From PWVB01 sp964530185 (lineage in GTDB: Bacteria; Chloroflexota; Anaerolineae; B4-G1; SLSP01): 18,938 bases of DNA. Made by a program: the position numbers and the translations under genes. The stretch covers positions 1 through 18,938 of the forward strand of contig CAZHBB010000054.1 of the NCBI GenBank assembly GCA_964530185.1. The letters run 5' to 3'. The notes under the pieces are model-generated. The model was given only the letters and a program-made list of their open reading frames with translations. It did no database searches and was not told the origin of the DNA. This document shows, piece after piece, positions 15,141-18,938 of the stretch; the stretch's first letter is position 1; every line of letters starts with the position of its first letter.

Positions 15141-15518
15141 TCACAGTCCAAGCTCGTGAAGCCTGGTATCGTCGATGCCAAAATGATGGGCGATCTCGTG
15201 CTTGATGACCTGGAGGATCAGAGCATGGAGGTGTTGGCTGTCCCGCGCCCGCATCTCGATGGGGAAGCGGTAGATGCTGATTTTGTCGGGCAAGACGAGG
15301 CTGTAAGCGCGGGTGCGTTGGGTCTGTGGCACGCCCCGGTAGAATCCCAGGAGGTCTGATGGGCGTTGCACCCCTGCCCTGCGTAGGGTGGCAGGGTCGG
15401 GCCAATCCTCGACGACGATATCGACGTTGTCGAGCTTTTCCAGGAATGCGTCGGGCAGCGCGCGGATTGCCTCCTCGACCATGCGTTCGAAACGGGCACG
15501 TGCTTCATCGACTGTCAT
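15141..15518 (-). CDS. Small zincin-type metallopeptidase
   Basis: A 125-aa protein of the small bacterial metallopeptidase family (PF06262-like). Seen: an N-terminal helix (DEARARFERMVEEAIRALPD), a VDIVVEDWPD strand, a LLGFYRG segment, LPDKISIYRFPIE, and the zinc site HEIAH (107-111) within HExxHxxGxxD (Gly114, Asp117), ending DDTRLHELGL. The third ligand is probably Asp117. Members are widespread, cytosolic and poorly characterised; the substrate is unknown. The start is the ATG at 15518, which gives the usual N-terminus; an in-frame ATG at 15554 would place a perfect -10 box inside the gene. No Shine-Dalgarno site is visible before it, consistent with a leaderless mRNA. Confidence 0.9.
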   Translation of the reverse strand: MTVDEARARFERMVEEAIRALPDAFLEKLDNVDIVVEDWPDPATLRRAGVQRPSDLLGFYRGVPQTQRTRAYSLVLPDKISIYRFPIEMRARDSQHLHALILQVIKHEIAHHFGIDDTRLHELGL

Positions 15519-15524
15519 GGGCTC

Positions 15525-15530
15525 ATTATA
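15525..15530 (-). promoter_or_regulatory. Perfect -10 box abutting the metallopeptidase start
   Basis: On the minus strand TATAAT (15530-15525) lies 6 nt before the ATG at 15518, so transcription would begin at or next to the A of the start codon. The -35 position (TGGCTC at 17-bp spacing) is a poor match. Confidence 0.45.
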
Positions 15531-15617
15531 CCTATGGCTTTTCAGGGGAGCCACTCTTTTCCCTCAGTGTCTTTGCCCCAACGGAGAATCGTCTGAGCGG
15601 GGGAGGGAGCGCGAGTG

Positions 15618-15680
15618 TAGATTTGACACAATGCGGAATTCACGGTATAATATATTTGTCTTTTTCAGAATCGAAATCTA
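15618..15680. repeat. 7-bp inverted repeat bracketing the regulator promoter
   Basis: TAGATTT (15618-15624) and AAATCTA (15674-15680) are perfect inverted copies separated by 49 nt. They flank the core promoter and lie just before the ribosome site of the winged-helix regulator gene. They are candidate operators for autoregulation. Confidence 0.35.
15623..15651 (+). promoter_or_regulatory. Consensus sigma-70 promoter of the regulator-degV cluster
   Basis: Perfect TTGACA (15623-15628) and perfect TATAAT (15646-15651) with the optimal 17-bp spacer. Transcription would start near 15658, about 31 nt before the regulator ATG. Confidence 0.88.
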
Positions 15681-15688
15681 GGGGAAAT

Positions 15689-16393
15689 ATGAAGCTGACC
15701 GGGCGGCAGAAGGCATTCTTGAGTCAATTCTTGGACCTGTACCAGGAGGCCAGGGAGCCCCTGCATTACACCGCTGTTGCAGAACGACTGGGGGTCAGCA
15801 AGATCACCGCTTACGACATGCTGCGGCTCCTGGAGGAGCAAGGCCTGGTACAGTCCGAATACATTCTGCGGGGAAAGGGACGGGGTGCCGGACGTTCGAG
15901 CATTGTCTTCCGCCCTACACCTAAGGCGCGCGCCTTATTCGCTGAACTGGCCAGCGGAACGAGTGATCTGGCACAGTGGGAGATAGTTAAGGCGCGGATC
16001 CTAGAGGCCCTTGAGATAGAGAAAGAAGGGGATTATCAGGAGCTACTCAAGGAGATCCTTGCCCGCCTGCCGGAGCGCCAGTCGCCGCTATTGTACGCCG
16101 CAGAGATGGTCACTGCCGTCATCCTCAGCCTGCAGCAGTTGCGAGAGGATGCCTCTGCATCCGGCCTGAGCGACAGATTGCGCTCTCTGGGACTCCCAGA
16201 AGAGGCCGGCCTAGCTGCTCTGGGAGGGTTGGCGGTGGGCCTGTCCTTCGCCGAGCGGGCCAATCGACGGTTGGTCAACCTGTTGCTTTCCCAGGTGAGC
16301 CGCTATCAGCAACTGTTCTCCCGCCTGAGTCCAGAGAACTTGCGGCGATTGTCCGATTTTACCCGGGAGGTGATGCAGGTCCTTGAGGCTTGA
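15689..16393 (+). CDS. Winged-helix transcriptional regulator, DegV-associated
   Basis: A 234-aa predicted DNA-binding protein. Seen: an N-terminal winged helix (residues about 5-78) with YTAVAERLGVSKITAYDML as helix-turn-helix, LLEEQGLV, a basic glycine-rich wing (RGKGRGAGRS) and SIVFRPTPKA. A helical C-terminal domain (about 90-234) of unknown ligand follows, rich in Leu/Ala/Glu. The start is the ATG at 15689, with AGGGG 4 nt upstream and the consensus promoter just before; the frame stays open back to 15326, but that part overlaps the metallopeptidase gene and the promoter. The fatty-acid-binding DegV gene follows by 63 bp, so an acyl ligand is a reasonable inference. Exact family not recognised. 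Confidence 0.85.
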   Translation: MKLTGRQKAFLSQFLDLYQEAREPLHYTAVAERLGVSKITAYDMLRLLEEQGLVQSEYILRGKGRGAGRSSIVFRPTPKARALFAELASGTSDLAQWEIVKARILEALEIEKEGDYQELLKEILARLPERQSPLLYAAEMVTAVILSLQQLREDASASGLSDRLRSLGLPEEAGLAALGGLAVGLSFAERANRRLVNLLLSQVSRYQQLFSRLSPENLRRLSDFTREVMQVLEA

Positions 16394-16456
16394 TCTTTTC
16401 TTTGCCTAATTCTTTCGTTTTTCTTGTTTCTATCATATTTTTCACGAGGAAATCTT
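16394..16456 (+). other. T-rich spacer between regulator and degV
   Basis: The stretch 16396-16444 is strikingly pyrimidine-rich (many TTT and TTTT runs) in an otherwise GC-rich region. It precedes the degV ribosome site GAGGA (16446-16450). No stem is visible, so it is not a clear terminator; it may be an unstructured leader that favours ribosome loading. Confidence 0.3.
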
Positions 16457-17335
16457 ATGTCTAAGATCGCGCTGGTCACCGATAGCACGGCCTACCTGCC
16501 ATCAGAGTGGGCTCGGCAGCACGGTGTGCACATCGTTCCCCTTTACGTCCACTTTGGCGAAAGGACGTTCCGGGACGGAGTGGACCTGGATACGGACACC
16601 TTCTACCGGCTTTTGGAGTCGGCCCCCGCGCTCCCCACGACGTCGCAGCCCTCAGCAGGCAACTTTCTGCAACTGTATCGCCGTCTTAGCCGGGAGGCGG
16701 ACAGCATCATTTCCATCCACATCTCTTCGGGCATCAGCGGGACGGTCACCTCCGCGCTCACCGCACGCCAGGCCCTCCTGAGTGAGATGCAAGACCCGCC
16801 ACAGATCTACGTGGTGGATTCGCGCATTACATCCTGTGGCCTGGTGCTCCTGGTCTCCGCTGCCACGCAGGCCATCGCCGAAGGCCAGACGGCTGCCCAG
16901 GTGGCCCAAACGATCGAGAGCCTCGCCTCGCGCCTGTTCACCGTTTTTGTTGTGGACACGCTGGAATACCTATTCAAGGGCGGGCGGATCGGCGGAGCCG
17001 CTGCCTTGGTAGGGTCGATCCTCAAGATCAAACCAATCCTCTACTTCCGCGATGGTCGCATCGATGTCCTGGAGAAGGCACGTACCGCCCGCCGTGCGAA
17101 GCAGCGGATGCTGGAGATTGTGGCGGAGCGCGCGGAGGGGCGTCCGATCCATGCCACCATCGTCCACGCCCAGGCCCTCGGGGAAGCGCAGCGCATTCGT
17201 CACTATCTGGCTAATCACTTTGATTGCCGAGAGCTGTTCGTCGTCGAGTTCAGTCCCTCCATCGCCACGCACATTGGTCCTGGCACGGTTGGTGTGGCTT
17301 TGTATGCGGCAGAGGGAGGTGGCTTGTTGCCATGA
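16457..17335 (+). CDS. DegV family fatty-acid-binding protein
   Basis: A 292-aa DegV/FakB-type protein that binds one fatty acid between two domains. In Firmicutes, FakB presents the acid to the kinase FakA for phosphorylation. Seen: KIALVTDSTAYLP (3-15), the VPLYVHFGERTFRDGVDL segment, TTSQPSAGNFLQLY, ISIHISSGISGT (the conserved Ser-rich site near the carboxylate), the VDSRITSCG segment, YLFKGGRIGGA, and the IATHIGPGTVGVAL C-terminal motif. The ATG at 16457 has GAGGA 6 nt upstream; the in-frame TTG at 16424 does not. Its stop overlaps the next start (ATGA), indicating coupling to the glycosyltransferase. No FakA-like kinase gene is in the window. Confidence 0.95.
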   Translation: MSKIALVTDSTAYLPSEWARQHGVHIVPLYVHFGERTFRDGVDLDTDTFYRLLESAPALPTTSQPSAGNFLQLYRRLSREADSIISIHISSGISGTVTSALTARQALLSEMQDPPQIYVVDSRITSCGLVLLVSAATQAIAEGQTAAQVAQTIESLASRLFTVFVVDTLEYLFKGGRIGGAAALVGSILKIKPILYFRDGRIDVLEKARTARRAKQRMLEIVAERAEGRPIHATIVHAQALGEAQRIRHYLANHFDCRELFVVEFSPSIATHIGPGTVGVALYAAEGGGLLP

Positions 17336-18072
17336 AGCGACCTGTGTCTGGATCCCCGGGAAAGATCAACATCTCCGTGGTCATCCCGGCGTACAATGAG
17401 GAGAAGTACCTGGGCCGTTGTTTGGCGGCTCTGGCTCGCCAGACCTACCCGGCCGACCTGTCCGAGATCATCGTCGTGGACAACGGATCGACCGATCGAA
17501 CGGCAGAGATCGCACGTCGGCGCGGGGCTCGGGTAGTGGTTGAGCCACACAAGGGCGTAGCCCGGGCCCGCCAGGCCGGCTTCGAGGCAGCACGGGGGGA
17601 AGTCATCGCCTCCACTGATGCCGACACCATCGTGCCGCCATTCTGGTTGGCCCACATCGCTGCCCACTTCCAGGCCGACCCTGCGCTGGGGGCGGTCTAC
17701 GGCCCGGTCTACTGGTCTGATGGGCGGCCGATCGAACGGTTCTGGCTGCGCTACCCAATCACTTGGATCCTCTGGGCCAGTAACCGTGTCCGGCGCAGCC
17801 TCTGGTGGGGGAGCAACTTCGCCGTGCGTGGGAGTGTGTTCTGGGAGGCTGGTGGCTTCCCGGTGGACTGGTACTCCGGTGAAGATACCGATCTCTCGCT
17901 GCGGGTGAGCCGCATCGCACCGGTGCGCTTCGACCCCGACCTCGCTGTCTACGCCTCACCACGGCGTGCTGGCGAGGGATGGCATCGTGTGGTCGCTCGT
18001 TCGACCGCCAACGCGATGAGCCGATTCCTGCTGCGACGTCCGCCCCTTCTGCCGATGACGGACATCCGATGA
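17332..18072 (+). CDS. Family 2 glycosyltransferase
   Basis: A 246-aa GT-A-fold glycosyltransferase, transferring a sugar from a nucleotide sugar to an unknown acceptor. Seen: ISVVIPAYNEEKYLGRCL (14-31), IIVVDNGSTDRT (46-57), the metal-binding DAD (96-98), a GGF loop (174-176), and the acceptor-side EDTDLSLR (184-191) that usually holds the catalytic base. One hydrophobic patch (142-150) may touch the membrane, but there is no clear transmembrane anchor. The ATG overlaps the degV stop by 4 nt, with GGGAGG about 13 nt upstream. Longer in-frame starts back to 17224 overlap degV and lack family similarity. The radical SAM gene begins 28 bp downstream. Confidence 0.93.
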   Translation: MKRPVSGSPGKINISVVIPAYNEEKYLGRCLAALARQTYPADLSEIIVVDNGSTDRTAEIARRRGARVVVEPHKGVARARQAGFEAARGEVIASTDADTIVPPFWLAHIAAHFQADPALGAVYGPVYWSDGRPIERFWLRYPITWILWASNRVRRSLWWGSNFAVRGSVFWEAGGFPVDWYSGEDTDLSLRVSRIAPVRFDPDLAVYASPRRAGEGWHRVVARSTANAMSRFLLRRPPLLPMTDIR

Positions 18073-18100
18073 CACTGAAGGCAAATGGGGGGTGAAAATC

Positions 18101-18938
18101 ATGAAACTGGAAAGTATCGTTCACACGGCCGCATCCATCGGGCAGGCGAGGACATTCGCCAACGTCACCGCTGCCGCGCTGCGCCACGAGCCCGTCCGGC
18201 GCATGCTGGTGAACTACGTCGACCGGCGCATCAGCCAGCGCCTGGAGGAAGCCCAGCAAACCAACGGGCGTCGCCCGCAGCGCGTCACTCAGGACAAGGC
18301 ATACATTGTACAGGCAATGGTGCATTCCGTCGACCGTGCGCTGGCCCGAGGTCACGTCTCCGACGCCGTCGTGCAGGGGCTCCTGCGTGGCCTGGTCGTG
18401 AACGCTTTCCTGCGTGAGGAGCGTAGTGCCGCGCTCGAGCGCTTTCGTCTGGAGCATGGAGGTTATGGCCCGCCCGGCTTCCTGACCATCTCACCGGGCA
18501 AACTCTGCAACCTGCGCTGCAAGGGGTGCTATGCCAGTTCCGGCAACGACAGTGAGAAACTGGATTGGGAGGTCTTTGACCGCATCATCACCGAGGCCCA
18601 GACGTTGTGGGGGGCCGGCTTCATCGTCATCTCCGGCGGCGAGCCGCTGGCTTACCAGTCGCACGGCAAGGGCGTGCTGGATGCGGCGGCCAAGCATCAG
18701 GACGCCTTCTTCCTGATGTACACCAACGGCACACTGATCGACGAGCGGATGGCCGCTCGTATGGCGGAAGTCGGCAACCTGACCCCGGCTATCTCGGTAG
18801 AGGGATGGGAGGAGCGCACCGACGCCCGGCGTGGCAAAGGCGTCTTCCAGCGTGTCCTCAAGGCTATGGCCAACCTGCGCCAGGTCGGCGTGCCCTTCGG
18901 CATCTCCCTCACCGCCACGCGTGAGAACTGCGAGGAGA
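18101..18938 (+). CDS. Radical SAM protein (3' end cut by window edge)
   Basis: The first 279 codons of a radical SAM enzyme; no stop before the edge. Seen: a helical N-terminal region of about 125 residues, then PPGFLTISPGKLCNLRCKGC, where Cys136, Cys140 and Cys143 form the CxxxCxxC site for the 4Fe-4S cluster, followed by YAS; the SAM-contacting GGEP motif (179-182); MYTNGTLID (206-214); and ISVEGWEE (231-238). The start is the ATG at 18101 with GGGGGTG 7 nt before it. The general layout fits radical SAM/SPASM-like proteins, but the C-terminal cluster domain that would define the subfamily is missing here. It follows the glycosyltransferase by 28 bp, probably in one operon. Reaction unknown. 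Confidence 0.92.
   Translation, partial: MKLESIVHTAASIGQARTFANVTAAALRHEPVRRMLVNYVDRRISQRLEEAQQTNGRRPQRVTQDKAYIVQAMVHSVDRALARGHVSDAVVQGLLRGLVVNAFLREERSAALERFRLEHGGYGPPGFLTISPGKLCNLRCKGCYASSGNDSEKLDWEVFDRIITEAQTLWGAGFIVISGGEPLAYQSHGKGVLDAAAKHQDAFFLMYTNGTLIDERMAARMAEVGNLTPAISVEGWEERTDARRGKGVFQRVLKAMANLRQVGVPFGISLTATRENCEE

Noticed and set aside
15326..15688. In-frame upstream extension of the winged-helix regulator
   Set aside because: It would overlap the metallopeptidase gene and include the consensus promoter; the ATG at 15689 has a ribosome site and fits the domain.
17224..17331. In-frame upstream extension of the glycosyltransferase
   Set aside because: It overlaps the end of degV and has no family similarity; the ATGA junction gives the natural start.
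18085..18417. 110-aa and other short frames within the radical SAM region
   Set aside because: They are out-of-frame shadows of the gene starting at 18101, which holds the CxxxCxxC and GGEP motifs.

Overview
The window looks like chromosomal core DNA of a GC-rich, probably thermophilic or environmental member of the Chloroflexota. This is an inference from overall protein character: a short 201-aa EF-Ts, a 738-aa GlgP with the DUF3417-type N-terminus, a Rho with a long charged N-terminal extension, and a winged-helix regulator next to DegV. No rRNA marker is present to prove it. There are 18 protein-coding genes (one cut by the right edge). I found no RNA genes, insertion sequences or CRISPR arrays.

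Left part (1-5073). A DUF4185-like propeller protein (-) diverges from a two-gene polar amino-acid ABC importer (+), a lipoprotein binding protein plus permease with no ATPase gene beside it. The facing promoters both have a TTGACG -35 box and a 17-bp spacer. Converging on these is a minus-strand pair with a 4-bp overlap: a membrane protein with the Amt/Rh ammonium-transporter fold that lacks both pore histidines, then rsmD, whose catalytic motif IV reads APPQY.

Central part (5155-11855). This is the classic bacterial cluster rpsB-tsf-pyrH-frr-uppS-cdsA (translation, UMP kinase, ribosome recycling, undecaprenyl and CDP-diacylglycerol lipid precursors), followed by rho where dxr/rseP often sit. 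rpsB has its own promoter and a roughly 124-nt leader with inverted repeats. An intrinsic terminator is built across the tsf stop codon, so expression of pyrH and later genes may be partly uncoupled from rpsB-tsf.

Right part (11888-18938). An unrecognised integral membrane protein and an alpha-glucan phosphorylase end at a strong terminator. A small minus-strand metalloprotease follows, with a perfect -10 box so close to its ATG that its mRNA may be leaderless. Next is a cluster of a winged-helix regulator, a DegV-family fatty-acid-binding protein, a family-2 glycosyltransferase and a radical SAM protein. It starts from a perfect TTGACA-N17-TATAAT promoter that is bracketed by a 7-bp inverted repeat. 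The radical SAM gene runs off the right edge.

The least ordinary items are the histidine-less Amt-like protein, the terminator with a stop codon in its loop, and the regulator-DegV-glycosyltransferase-radical SAM cluster, which could be an undescribed lipid or cell-surface modification pathway.
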